Positions 25,358 to 34,728 of a DNA stretch of 64,000 bases are shown here, in pieces (the stretch's first letter is position 1; each line of letters starts with the position of its first letter). The DNA comes from Noviherbaspirillum massiliense JC206 (GTDB lineage: Bacteria; Pseudomonadota; Gammaproteobacteria; Burkholderiales; Burkholderiaceae_D): the NCBI RefSeq assembly GCF_000312045.1, contig NZ_HE978635.1:188674-252673 (forward strand). Reading direction: 5' to 3'. Below the pieces are notes generated by a model. The model made no database searches. It was not told the origin of the DNA and was given only the letters and a program-made list of their open reading frames with translations. Both the position numbers and the translations under genes were made by a program.

Positions 25358-26509
25358 ATGAAAGTCATGAAGAGTGTTTGCCGCCATGCGGCAGTGGCCG
25401 CCATCCTGTATGCCGCACTGGGCCTTGCTGCGTCGCATGCCGAGCCCGGGGTCACGCCGGGTGCCATCCTGATCGGCCAGTCCGCGGCTCTGACCGGCAC
25501 GCCGGCTGAAGAAGTCAAGCAAGCCACCGCCGGTGCTCAGCTCTATTTCGATGGCATCAACAAGAAAGGCGGCATCCATGGCCGCAAGATCATCCTCGAA
25601 ACCATGGATGACGGTTTCGTTCCCAAGCGCACGGTGGAAAACACCAAGAAGCTGATCGAGGAAAAAAACGTCTTCGCCCTGTTCCTGTATCGCGGCACGC
25701 CCACCACGGAAGCTGTTCTGCCCATGATCACCGAGGCGAAGATTCCGCTGATCGCGCCCGTTACCGGCGCCTCCTCGCTGCACGAGCCGATGCCGCGCTA
25801 CCTGTTCAACGTGAGGACGAAATACCGCGATGAAGTGGGCGTGATCGTCCGCCAGATTTCCGCCATGGGCATGCAAAGGCTGGCCGCCGTGGCGTCCAAC
25901 GACTCCTTCGGCGAGGATGCGCTGGCCGGGCTGAAGGCCGCGGCGAAAGAGCGCAACCTGCCGGAGCCGGTCATTGCGAAATACGAGCGCAATACCACCG
26001 CAGTCGAAGGCGCGGCCAAGGCGATCCTCGCCGCACAGCCGCAGGCAGTACTGATGTTCTGCACCGCCAAGCCGTGCGAAGCCTTCATCCATGAATACCG
26101 CAGGCAGGGCGGCTTCCAGCCCCTGTTCGCGCTCTCGAATGTCAGCTCGAGGTCCTTCATCCAGAGCCTGGGCGAGCAAGCGCGCGGCCTTGGCCTCACC
26201 CAGGTCTTCCCCAATCCGGGCAACATCACCATCGGCGTGGTCAAGGAATTCATCCACGCAGTGAAGGATGCGCCCGAACTCGCAGAATCCTATCCGGCGC
26301 TCGAAGGCTTCATTTCCGCGAAGGTCCTGGCGGAAGGCTTGCGCAAGGCTGGCGCTTCTCCCACCCGGGAAGGCCTGGTGGCGGCACTCGAAAGCTTCAG
26401 GGGGGCGGACGTCGGCGGACTCACGCTGAACTACAGCCCGAGCAGCCGCGATGGATTCAATTTCGTCGAACTGACCGTGGTCGGAAGAAGGGGCGCAGTG
26501 GTCCGCTAA
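25358..26509 (+). CDS. LivK-like ABC transporter substrate-binding protein (Peripla_BP_6)
   Basis: A 383-residue periplasmic protein with a signal peptide ending near residue 28. The N-terminal ILIGQSAALTG and the FDGINKKGGIHGRKI segment are typical of the branched-chain amino acid binding protein superfamily. No permease or ATPase genes are adjacent. Orphan members of this family often serve as sensors or join distant permeases, and many in Burkholderiales bind aromatic or urea-type ligands, so the ligand is open. RBS AAAGGGGGGAG precedes the ATG. Confidence 0.85.
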   Translation: MKVMKSVCRHAAVAAILYAALGLAASHAEPGVTPGAILIGQSAALTGTPAEEVKQATAGAQLYFDGINKKGGIHGRKIILETMDDGFVPKRTVENTKKLIEEKNVFALFLYRGTPTTEAVLPMITEAKIPLIAPVTGASSLHEPMPRYLFNVRTKYRDEVGVIVRQISAMGMQRLAAVASNDSFGEDALAGLKAAAKERNLPEPVIAKYERNTTAVEGAAKAILAAQPQAVLMFCTAKPCEAFIHEYRRQGGFQPLFALSNVSSRSFIQSLGEQARGLGLTQVFPNPGNITIGVVKEFIHAVKDAPELAESYPALEGFISAKVLAEGLRKAGASPTREGLVAALESFRGADVGGLTLNYSPSSRDGFNFVELTVVGRRGAVVR

Positions 26510-26539
26510 GGCGCGCCCGCAGCGCCGGCCGGCGCAAGT

Positions 26540-26595
26540 AAGTAGGGTGCGTCGTGCGTCCCGAAATTGCATGGTGCGCGCGGCGCACCCTACTT
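26540..26595. repeat. REP-like palindrome, copy 1
   Basis: An imperfect palindrome starts AAGTAGGGTGCG and ends CGCACCCTACTT. It is the same element as those at 30144, 61933 and 62045. It lies between the convergent 3' ends of the binding protein and protease genes, a usual location for REP sequences. Confidence 0.75.
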
Positions 26596-26650
26596 CGACA
26601 TGGGTTATCGAAATTCAATTTGAGGTGGAGCAGCGGCGCCGGCCCGGGCA

Positions 26651-26684
26651 AGAAAAAAGCCCCCGGCCTTGCGGCACGGGGGCT
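26651..26684 (-). terminator. Intrinsic terminator of the FtsH-like protease gene
   Basis: On the minus strand AGCCCCCG-loop-CGGGGGCT is followed directly by TTTTTTC. It lies 27 bases beyond the stop codon of the protease gene. Confidence 0.85.
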
Positions 26685-26710
26685 TGACCGGAGCACCGGA
26701 GCGGCAGGCT

Positions 26711-28636
26711 TTACGCCGCCACGGCTTCTTCCTTTTTCATCATCTTCGACAGCAGTTCGAACACTTCATCCTTGGACAGGACATAGCGTTCCAGCAGCGT
26801 GTCCTTCAGTGCCCAGGCGATGTCCTTGTATTCCTTCATCGCTTCCAGGGTGCGGGTGTACAGCTCGTCCGCCTTGCTTTCCACCAGCTTGACTGCCTCG
26901 TCGTGCGAGCCTTCGCCCTTGAGCTGGGAATAGTCGAGCTTGGAGCGCGAATACATCGAGAGCCGGTTGACCATCAGGTCGAGCTTGGACGTGACCTTCT
27001 GGATGTCGTTCTGGCTGCCGACCGAGATGCCGCGCGCGCCGTAGAACAATTCCTCCGCCGCCACGCCGCCATACAGCTGGATGATGTCCTGTTCCATCTC
27101 TTCCAGCGTCTGCAGCGATACATCCTCGCCCGACGACAGCACGTAACCCAGGGCGCCGATCTTGGACACCGACTCGGTGCTGATCTTCAGCAGGTGCGAT
27201 TTTTCCTTGACCTGTTCCAGGCTCATGCCCTTGCGCAGGTAGGGGTCGATCTGCATGAAGAAGTGGCCGAGTTCATGCAATGCCACGCGCTCGCGCTGCT
27301 TGTCCTTTTCCGCGGTGGTGGCGCGGTCGGTCAGGCCGATCGAGGCGCGCTCGAAGGCACGGAACATCACATCGGTGTCGATCAGGACGCTTTCCTGGAT
27401 CGCGATCATGCTGGCACGTTCGACCACGGTTTCAAGCAATGCCGGGCTGAGGTTGGCCGTGATGTCGGCGACATAGTCGAGGTTCAGGTTGTTCCAGTCG
27501 ACGAAGCGCTCATCCTTCTTGGCGAGGAAGACGCGCAGCAACTCGCGGCGCTCGGCCTTGTTCGGCAGGCGGAAGTTGATCTTCACCGAGAAGCGGCGCA
27601 GCATCGCTTCATCCATCTGCGAATTGGCATCGTCGAAGTTCGACGCCACTACCCAGATCACGCCCGCGCCTTCATTGCTCTTGACGCCGTCGAGCAGGCC
27701 GAGCAGGGTGTTGGCGGTATCGTCATCCCAGCGCTTGTCGCTGCGGCCGCGCGGCATGAACAGGCTTTGCGCCTCGTCGAGGAAGATGATGCAGCGGCCT
27801 TCCTTAGAAGCCTTCTTGTAAATCGCATTCAGGGTCTTGGAGCCGCCGCCGACGAAACCCGTCTCCAGTGCGGAACCGGAAGCCTGGATCAGCGGAATGC
27901 CGAGCTTCTTCGCCAGGTAACCGGCGAGCTTGGTCTTGCCCGTGCCGGCCGGGCCGGTGAGCATGACGTTGAACGGTTTGTCGATGCCGTGCGAACGGTA
28001 CAGGTCGCGGTTGCGGATCATTTCTTCCAGGTGCGCGACTTCCTGCTTGATGTCTTCCATCCCGACCAGGTCGTCCATGCTGCCCTTGAGGTTTTCCGGC
28101 TTGATCATCGACGCGCCGCCGCCGCCCATGCCCGGAATGCCTTTCTTCAGGCCGACGAAGAGAAATACCAGCAGGGCGATGCCGATCGCGTTGCGTGCCA
28201 GGAAGACGCCGACATCGGTCATCACGCCGCTCGTGCCGCCTTCGTTCTGCAGCACGGCCTTGTGCGCGTCGAGGTAGTCGTCGCGGGCGATGGAATAGGG
28301 GATGCCATTCTTCAGGAGCACTTCACGTTCCAGATTGACATGCGAGGTGCTTGGCACCTTGACCACATGGATCTCGGGGCTGTCCTTGTACTTGAAGACA
28401 TAGCGCGGGAATTCCGACAGCGGCTGGGCCAGCAGCAGGTATTCGAGGCGTTCCTTGTTGGCTGCCACGGCGGTGATTTCCGAGATGTCCTGGGAATGGA
28501 CGACCGGCTCGCTATCCTGCAGCGCTGGCGGCCGATGGATGATTCCGGCGACGACGGCGATCGTGAAAACGAAGATCGCGGCAACGCGAAAATAAACGCT
28601 ACGGGAGAAATCATGCATTTTGGAAGAACTGGGCAT
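26711..28636 (-). CDS. FtsH-like membrane-bound AAA+ zinc protease (M41 type)
   Basis: A 641-residue protein with two membrane helices (about 15-33 and 147-166) flanking a periplasmic domain of about 110 residues, then an AAA+ ATPase and a peptidase. Walker A is GPAGTGKT at 228-235, Walker B is IIFLDEAQ at 283-290, and the zinc site is HELGH at 454-458. A later QNDIQK segment provides the likely third ligand. The core differs from true FtsH: the pore region and second region of homology (DEAMLRRFSVKINF) lack the usual RPGRFD. It is therefore a divergent paralogue. ATG 28636 follows AGGA; ATG 28618 is the alternative. Confidence 0.85.
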   Translation of the reverse strand: MPSSSKMHDFSRSVYFRVAAIFVFTIAVVAGIIHRPPALQDSEPVVHSQDISEITAVAANKERLEYLLLAQPLSEFPRYVFKYKDSPEIHVVKVPSTSHVNLEREVLLKNGIPYSIARDDYLDAHKAVLQNEGGTSGVMTDVGVFLARNAIGIALLVFLFVGLKKGIPGMGGGGASMIKPENLKGSMDDLVGMEDIKQEVAHLEEMIRNRDLYRSHGIDKPFNVMLTGPAGTGKTKLAGYLAKKLGIPLIQASGSALETGFVGGGSKTLNAIYKKASKEGRCIIFLDEAQSLFMPRGRSDKRWDDDTANTLLGLLDGVKSNEGAGVIWVVASNFDDANSQMDEAMLRRFSVKINFRLPNKAERRELLRVFLAKKDERFVDWNNLNLDYVADITANLSPALLETVVERASMIAIQESVLIDTDVMFRAFERASIGLTDRATTAEKDKQRERVALHELGHFFMQIDPYLRKGMSLEQVKEKSHLLKISTESVSKIGALGYVLSSGEDVSLQTLEEMEQDIIQLYGGVAAEELFYGARGISVGSQNDIQKVTSKLDLMVNRLSMYSRSKLDYSQLKGEGSHDEAVKLVESKADELYTRTLEAMKEYKDIAWALKDTLLERYVLSKDEVFELLSKMMKKEEAVAA

Positions 28637-29248
28637 TTATTAGTCCTGTGGATAATGGTTTCGGCAAGGCGACGCCATCTCCTGCATCGCTTTGCGGCAA
28701 CATTTCTGATGCGCACCTTTAAGACTGGGGCCCCGGCAAATGGTTGCCCTGCCCAAGATTGAATTTCCTTATCGGTCGATAGGGAGAATCGATCCTTCAA
28801 GCAAATTTCAGGCAGGGAACAAACGGGGCGAAGAAGCAGTGCTTCTTCCGTTCGAGGCGGGCGTAAAACGGCCTTCTTGCGTATGCCGCTGATTTCACCG
28901 GCGGGGCAGGTGCAACCTTCGAATTGCCGACCAGCATTTTGCGTTCGCTCATGACGAATCGCACCGTGAACCGGCAACTGCCTCAACCCTGTTATCGACA
29001 ATCTCGCTTTGTAATAATTCCCGACGACGGCGAATTTTTACTGACTGCCGCATGCCATGTTTGCGCATGGCAAGTTCATCAATACCGATCCACCTATACG
29101 CAGGGACTGGCGTACATTGTTGTCGCCTGGCGCGAGAGGCCTTGAAAATACTGGCAACTCCGATATGCGGGGGGCAGTCACAGCATTTTCCTGCGAGGGC
29201 TGCAAGGCTGTCGCTGTTCGCTGTACTAGTGTGTATATGGGGGTCGTC
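28637..29248. other. Long divergent intergenic region, no convincing gene
   Basis: About 610 bases between the protease gene and the DUF2795-DUF4142 gene. An imperfect inverted repeat (TTCCTTATCG-GT-CGATAGGGAGAA) lies near 28767-28790. Open frames crossing this area, including an upstream extension of the next gene to 29057, show no domain content. Confidence 0.35.
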
Positions 29249-29899
29249 ATGGCGCATGTCAACCCGGTTCAGATCCAGAAATTTCTCAAGGGTGTCGATT
29301 ACCCGGCAAACAAGGCCACGCTGATCGAAAACGCGAAAACCCGGGGCGCCGACGAAAACGTGTGCGCCTCGCTTGACCAATTGCCGGATGAGGAATTCCA
29401 GACGCCGGCCGATGTAAGCCAGGCATTCGGCCGGATGCTCGACGAGCCCGCGCGCTCCGCGTACACGAGCGGCGGCAGCGAATTCCTTGCACAGGCGCTG
29501 CAGGATTCGCTGGCCGAGATCGAACTATGCGAAATGGCGCTGCAAAAGACAACGAACCAGGACATCAAGATGTTCGCGCAGCGCATGATCGAAGAGCATG
29601 GTCAGATGGGACAGGAAATCGAACGCCACGCAGGCAGGATGAAGTTCGCGCTGCCAAAGGATGTCAGTTCCGAGCAGCAGTCGACCGCCAAGGATATGTC
29701 CAGGCTCTCCGGCGCGGACTTCGACCGCAAATTCATGGAACACAACGCCAAGGACCATGAAAAGGATGTCAAGGCGTTCAGGCATTACGCCGAACAGGAA
29801 AGCGATGCCGAGATCAAGAGCTTTGCCGAGAAGAGCGCGCGCACGCTGAGTCAGCACCTCGACACGGCCAAGGATATCAGCCGCAGGCTGCAAGCCTGA
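29249..29899 (+). CDS. DUF2795-DUF4142 two-domain protein
   Basis: From the ATG at 29249 the product has 216 residues. The first 65 residues (VNPVQIQKFLKGVDYPANKA, then SLDQLPDEEFQTPADVSQAF) match DUF2795, a small domain usually found alone. The rest (about 75-215) matches the ferritin-like helical DUF4142 domain (EMALQKTTNQDIKMFAQRMI, EHNAKDHEKDVKAFRHYA). DUF4142 proteins are normally secreted, but here there is no signal peptide unless the start lies upstream. The fusion suggests a cytoplasmic stress protein. ATG 29237 is an alternative start. Confidence 0.7.
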   Translation: MAHVNPVQIQKFLKGVDYPANKATLIENAKTRGADENVCASLDQLPDEEFQTPADVSQAFGRMLDEPARSAYTSGGSEFLAQALQDSLAEIELCEMALQKTTNQDIKMFAQRMIEEHGQMGQEIERHAGRMKFALPKDVSSEQQSTAKDMSRLSGADFDRKFMEHNAKDHEKDVKAFRHYAEQESDAEIKSFAEKSARTLSQHLDTAKDISRRLQA

Positions 29900-30205
29900 G
29901 CCCGCGGGCGGGGACCGTGTCCGCCTACCCGGTGGCCAGCGTGCGTCACCCGCGCGTCCCATGCAGCCGCTGCTGCACCAGCATGAACGCATCCGGCATC
30001 CGCTGGTGCACTATCCGGCGCATGCCCTTGCGCAATCGATATCCCACAGCCCCATCGGCATCCAGCGCCGCGTGGCATGCCAGCGTTGCACGCCGATTGT
30101 GGGATGGAAGCAGGCGCCGCGCATAGGCACGCCTTCTTCCAGCAGGGTGCGCCGCGCGCACCGACATTGCAGGGTGCGCACGGCGCACCCAACTTCCTTC
30201 TCCTT
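29900..30205. other. Intergenic region holding REP copy 2, possible decayed sequence
   Basis: There is no supported gene. A minus-strand open frame (29946-30224) runs through the REP element and shows no domain. The region follows the broken chemotaxis receptor and may be residue of an old rearrangement. Confidence 0.3.
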
Positions 30206-30212
30206 TCAGGCT
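30144..30212 (-). repeat. REP-like palindrome, copy 2 with extended flank
   Basis: The palindrome AGGGTGCGCC..GGCGCACCC belongs to the same family as the other three copies. On the minus strand it is preceded by CAAGCCTGAAAGGAGAAGGA, which closely matches the flank before copy 4 at 62026. The unit therefore extends beyond the palindrome. Confidence 0.7.
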
Positions 30213-31062
30213 TGCGGAGGACACTCAGGCGCGGATGAGCGCAGGATTGTTCGCCAGATGAACCAGCTCGCGACCCGGGCCGCATCCACCTTGCCGACCG
30301 AGTCTTCGATCAGCGTCTTGGCGTCGCGGACCGCGGCTGCGGAACGCTGCGCCAGGTTCCGTACCTCGGTTGCCACTACCGCGAAGCCCCGTCCCTGTTC
30401 ACCGGCGCGCGCCGCTTCGACGGCGGCATTCAGCGCGAGGATATTGGTCTGGAAGGCGATGCCGTCGATGACAGCGATGATGTCGACGATCTTGCCGGAA
30501 GAACTCTTGATCGACTCCATTGTATCGACCACCTGCGCCACGATCTGGCCACCCTGCGAAGCCACCGCGGAGGCGGGGACGGCAAGCTGGTTGGCCTGGC
30601 GTGCATTGTCGGCATTCCGCTTCACGGTCGAGGTCAGCTCTTCCATGGACGAAGCGGTTTCTTCCAGCGAGCTGGCCTGCTGCTCGGTGCAGGACGACAG
30701 GTTCTGGTTGCCGGCGGCGATCTGCGCGGATGCGGTCGCGATCATTTCCGTGCCGGTACGGACTTCGCTCACGATCTTTACCAGGCTGCCATTCATGTCA
30801 TGCAGCGATCGCAGCAGCTGCGCCGCTTCACCTTTCGATCGCTGGTGGAATTCTTCCTGCATGGAAGCCGTGAGGTCGCCATCGGCCACGCGGCACGCCA
30901 CTGCGACAGCCTTCTGCAGCGGACGGGTGATCCCGGCAGTAAGCCACCATGCGCAGGCAGTGCCGAAAGCCACGACCAGCAGCGCCAATATGATCAGTCT
31001 GCTTCTGCTCCTGGCGGCGATTGCATCGATTTCCCGCGCCGTGCATTCAACTACGCGGGGGG
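30206..31062 (-). pseudogene. Truncated methyl-accepting chemotaxis protein
   Basis: The frame encodes a membrane helix ([13 protein letters not shown]), a HAMP domain ([14 protein letters not shown]) and most of a chemoreceptor signalling domain, including the highly conserved hairpin tip ([20 protein letters not shown]). The usual N-terminal sensor and first helix are missing: residues before the helix are unlike any periplasmic domain. After VGKVDA the sequence departs from the family and stops within the REP element, so the C-terminal methylation helix is also missing. The longest frame would need a TTG start. I read it as a decayed gene. Confidence 0.75.
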
Positions 31063-31226
31063 ACTTGCTGGCTCGTTTACGGATGGATCGCGCAAAGCTT
31101 GAGGGCGCCGGGGAAGGCGGATGAATCGTCTTTTGCGGCGAAGACGCTCTGGATTATTTAGGCAAAGGCCGGTAGGAGCCTGTCAGGAACTGTCGGAAAG
31201 GAAAATAGTTGTGGCGCTTCGGGTGT

Positions 31227-31322
31227 TTAACGATAGGCTGCCCACCATCCTACTGCGACGGTACAGGCGAGATAGAACAGGACGACCCAGTTTTCATCGA
31301 TGCCTGTGAGGATGGCTTCCAT
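31227..31322 (-). CDS. Possible 31-residue single-helix membrane protein
   Basis: A short ORF with a well-placed ribosome binding site (AGGAG, six bases before ATG). The product begins MEAILTGIDEN and continues as one hydrophobic helix (WVVLFYLACTVAVGWWAAYR). It could be a true small membrane protein. Alternatively it may be the truncated N-terminus of a sodium:solute symporter, whose first helix often reads similarly. No continuation of such a symporter is seen downstream. Confidence 0.4.
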   Translation of the reverse strand: MEAILTGIDENWVVLFYLACTVAVGWWAAYR

Positions 31323-31506
31323 TCCGGGCTCCTGCAGATGGGCACGCATTCCGCAGGCGGTATAGGGAAGATCCTGAGCGGAAGCAGGCGGGTTGAACGG
31401 GAAGAACGTGACGACTTCCCATTGTCCTTGCCTGCCGCAGGCCGGTTTTGATCAAGCTTAACTTTCGCGAACCTTCGTCCTGCTTCATCTCGCAGGCACA
31501 ACCGGA

Positions 31507-32856
31507 TCACACCACATCGATGCGCTTGTGCATGCGCCGCAAGCCCAGCCAGACGCCGATGGCGATCAGCGGCACCAGTATACCGGTGGCGACATCGGGG
31601 TTGATCTGCAGCCCGGCTGCCTTGGTGGCCTTGCCCGCATAGTTCAGCAGGCCGGCCATGTAGTAGGAAATCGCGGCCACCGACAAACCTTCCACCGCCT
31701 GCTGCAGCTTTACCTGCTGCGCCGCGCGCGCGTTCATCGATTGCAGGATCTGCTTGTTCTGTTGTTCCTGCACGATGCCGACGCGGGTGCGCAGCAAGTC
31801 ATTGGTATGCGCAATGCGCCGGGCCAATGCTTCCTGCCGGCGCGCGATCGCGGCACAGGTATTCATTGCCGGCGTCAGGCGCCGGTCCATGAATTCGCCG
31901 ATGGTCGGGAAGCCTTCGATGCGCTCTTCGCGCAATTCGTCGATGCGTGCGTACACCAGGCGGAAATAGGCTTCCGATGCCGCGAAGCGGTAATTGTTGT
32001 CCAGCGAAAGCTTTTCCACGCGGGCGGCGAGCCCGGTGATGTTGCGCAACAGGGCTTGCTCGTCGATCACTTCCATCGCCGGCTGGTCGTTGCCGATGGC
32101 TTCGTCGATGTCGACCATGGCCGCGGTCAGCGTGGTCAGCTCGCCCTCGATGGCATTCAGGACGGGAGAGGCGCGCTGCGCATGCGGCAGGCCGAGCAGC
32201 GCCATCATGCGGTAAGTCTCGATTTCCAGCACGCGCTGCACCAGGCGGCTCGCCTGCTGCTCGCGCAAGCCGAGGTCGCGCACCACGAATCGGCTGAAGC
32301 CGTCAGACTGGATCAGGAAATCAGTCCAGATTTCGCCGCCTTCGAGCACACGGCTGCCAACCAGCGTGTTCCCGGTAAACAACCGGCGCAGGCTTTCGGC
32401 AAAGACTTCGGTCGGCCCGCCGCTCCTGTCCACTACCACATGCGCCGCCACCATCAGCTTGCCTTGCAGTCCCATCAGCCAATCCTGCGGGATCTGGCAC
32501 ACCGGCACGCGGGAGAAGGCTTCCGTGACCGAAACATCCTGCGCATGGCGCTCGGCAAAGGTGTAGGTCGCGAATTCGGTATGGCATTCCCACTTCAGCC
32601 GAAAGCGCCCGAAGTCATGGGAAAAATAATTCGCTTCCGGGCCGGGAGCGGCCACGCCGAAATGAGAGCACAGGGCGGCGAGCAGCGCATGCTGGGCAGC
32701 GGAATTCGATACCGCCGGATCGGTGCCGTCGCGGGCATAGACGGCCAGGTGACTGATGCTTTCCGGTGCATCTACCGCCAGCGAAGGCCGGGAATGGATT
32801 TCGGCCGCCAGGGGAACGCGCAGGGCATGGTTCAGGCTGGAATAGACGATCGACAT
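31507..32856 (-). CDS. DUF3422 family membrane-anchored protein
   Basis: A 449-residue protein. The N-terminal region (LAAEIHSRPSLAVDAPESIS, LKWECHTEFATYTF) and the C-terminal pair of membrane helices (about 385-400 and 420-440, ending GLRRMHKRIDVV) match DUF3422. A long helical section lies before the membrane part. Function is unknown; the topology resembles CorA-like proteins with a large cytoplasmic domain and two C-terminal helices, but the GMN motif is absent. It is monocistronic. Confidence 0.85.
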   Translation of the reverse strand: MSIVYSSLNHALRVPLAAEIHSRPSLAVDAPESISHLAVYARDGTDPAVSNSAAQHALLAALCSHFGVAAPGPEANYFSHDFGRFRLKWECHTEFATYTFAERHAQDVSVTEAFSRVPVCQIPQDWLMGLQGKLMVAAHVVVDRSGGPTEVFAESLRRLFTGNTLVGSRVLEGGEIWTDFLIQSDGFSRFVVRDLGLREQQASRLVQRVLEIETYRMMALLGLPHAQRASPVLNAIEGELTTLTAAMVDIDEAIGNDQPAMEVIDEQALLRNITGLAARVEKLSLDNNYRFAASEAYFRLVYARIDELREERIEGFPTIGEFMDRRLTPAMNTCAAIARRQEALARRIAHTNDLLRTRVGIVQEQQNKQILQSMNARAAQQVKLQQAVEGLSVAAISYYMAGLLNYAGKATKAAGLQINPDVATGILVPLIAIGVWLGLRRMHKRIDVV

Positions 32857-33330
32857 GGCTTGCTATCAGGATTGTGGTGAGAGCGTTTCGGAAAAGACCT
32901 GCTGCGAAAAGCAGCAAGGGTCCGATTCTAACTCGTGTGCGGCCCGATTCCGGGTGCTTGGCCGCGCGGGTACAAAAAATGTCGCCGCACCGGCGCATAC
33001 ATGCTGAAAGGAAAAAGTTAGCGGCTAGCGGCTTTCGGTCCGGCACAGGCACATGCAGTGCGGGCATTCCCCATTTCCGTTTCGCGGAACATCCGCCAGC
33101 AAGGCAAGGACAGGGGAGGATTGGAGGAGGGGCGGGTAATAAAGGGGGGGCAATCCGAAAAGACAGGACGCCATGTTTCATGGCTCCTGCATCAGACCTC
33201 CCTTATCCGGACAAGTCGGGGCTGCATCCGGGCCGGGGACGCGAGGAGGCGGACGGCCGCCCACTATCATGCCTGCCAGAGTTTGCTGTTCCGTGGCGAC
33301 CCGCCAGCCTGCGCGGGCCTGGGGTTCTGC
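32857..33330. other. Intergenic region, no gene seen
   Basis: About 470 bases between the DUF3422 gene start and the 3' end of the MFS gene. Apart from a run of seven G near 33144 I see no repeat, hairpin terminator or coding signal. Confidence 0.35.
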
Positions 33331-34656
33331 TCATGCGACCGTTTCCGCCTTGGGCATGGGTGTACCAGCCGCCGGCTTTCGGCTTAAGTACAGCAGCGTC
33401 ACTACGCTGATGAAGGAGAGCAGTGCGAGCGGCATTAAGGCAAGCGCATAGCTTCCAGTCACTTCTTTGACCCATCCATACACGTTAACCATTAATCTGC
33501 CGCCAATCAGATTGGATACCGCATTGATTCCGGCCAGACCCGCTGCGGCCGAGCCTGATGCCAGCCAGCCCGACGCCAGGGCCCAGAACGGCCCCTTGAA
33601 TGAATAGGCGCCGATCAGAATCATGCACAGCATGGCGATAACAGGTATGAGCGCGCCGGTCAGCAGAGTTGAACCCAGGCCAGCGGCGATCAGCAGCAGC
33701 GGGATGGCCGTATGCCAGCGCTGCTCCCTTGTGCGGTCGGAATGCCGGCCCCACCAAACCATCAGCACGGATGCGGCGGCATAGGGTACCGAGTTCAGCA
33801 TGCCGGTTTGCATCACGGTCAAGCCGAAGGATTTCAGAAGTTGCGGCTGCCATACCCCCAATATCGAACCGGCCGCCGAGGCACATGAACAGACCAGCGC
33901 CATGCCCCAGACTCGCGGATTACTGAACAGCTTCCAGAGAGACAAATGACTGCCTGCACCGCGTTTCGCGCGTTCGCTTTCGATGCGGCGTGCCAGCCAT
34001 TCACGCTGCTGCTCCGTCAGCCATTTCGCTTCCCTTGGCTGGTTCGTCAGGAAGAAGAGACACACCAGACCCAGCAGCACGGTCGGCAAACCTTCGAACA
34101 AAAAGAGCCAGTGCCAGCCGCGCAATCCCAGCACACCGTCCATTTGCATCAGCATCGCGGAGACCGGCGAACTGATGAAGCTGGCCGCCGGTATCGCCAC
34201 CATGAAGATGGCGACGATCCGGGCGCGATAGGCAGAGGGTATCCAGTAAGTCAGGTAAAGGATCACGCCGGGAAAGAAGCCTGCTTCGGCGGCGCCCAGG
34301 ACAAAACGCAAGACATATAGTGAGTTCGGCCCTTGCACAAGGGCCATGCATGCAGAGACCAGCCCCCAGGTAATCATGATGCGGGCCAGCCATTTGCGGG
34401 CACCGAAGCGTTGCAGCGCGAGGTTGCTCGGCACCTCAAAGATAAAGTAGGAAATGAAGAACAGGCTGCTGGCGAATCCGAACATTTTGGGCGAAAGCCC
34501 GAGGTCATGATTCATCTGCAGGGCGGCCATGCCAATGTTGCCGCGATCAATGAAGGCAAACAGGTAACACAGCATCAGGAAGGGAACGAGACGAAGGCTC
34601 ACCTTTCGGATGGTTTCCTTCTCCAGTTGCTGTTCATTAAGAATGGTGGTCTCCAT
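33331..34656 (-). CDS. MFS transporter of the anion:cation symporter (ACS) type
   Basis: From the ATG at 34656 (RBS AGGAGA) the product has 441 residues with 12 predicted helices. Family motifs include FIDRGNIGMAALQMN in helix 1 and RFVLGAAEAGFFPGVILYLT, the ACS signature shared with phthalate, tartrate and hexuronate transporters. A cytoplasmic central loop is seen at about 200-250. It is the last gene of an operon with a 2-hydroxyacid dehydrogenase and an RraA-like aldolase, so an organic acid is the likely substrate. Confidence 0.88.
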   Translation of the reverse strand: METTILNEQQLEKETIRKVSLRLVPFLMLCYLFAFIDRGNIGMAALQMNHDLGLSPKMFGFASSLFFISYFIFEVPSNLALQRFGARKWLARIMITWGLVSACMALVQGPNSLYVLRFVLGAAEAGFFPGVILYLTYWIPSAYRARIVAIFMVAIPAASFISSPVSAMLMQMDGVLGLRGWHWLFLFEGLPTVLLGLVCLFFLTNQPREAKWLTEQQREWLARRIESERAKRGAGSHLSLWKLFSNPRVWGMALVCSCASAAGSILGVWQPQLLKSFGLTVMQTGMLNSVPYAAASVLMVWWGRHSDRTREQRWHTAIPLLLIAAGLGSTLLTGALIPVIAMLCMILIGAYSFKGPFWALASGWLASGSAAAGLAGINAVSNLIGGRLMVNVYGWVKEVTGSYALALMPLALLSFISVVTLLYLSRKPAAGTPMPKAETVA

Positions 34657-34728
34657 ATCACTCTTTCTCCTGCCTAGTCCGATCCGTCGCATGCGATTCG
34701 GTGCGGCGGATCGGCAAGTCCGGATTTG

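Noticed and set aside
29057-29248. Upstream extension of the DUF2795-DUF4142 gene
   Set aside because: The additional 64 codons show no signal peptide or domain, and DUF2795 starts right after the ATG at 29249.
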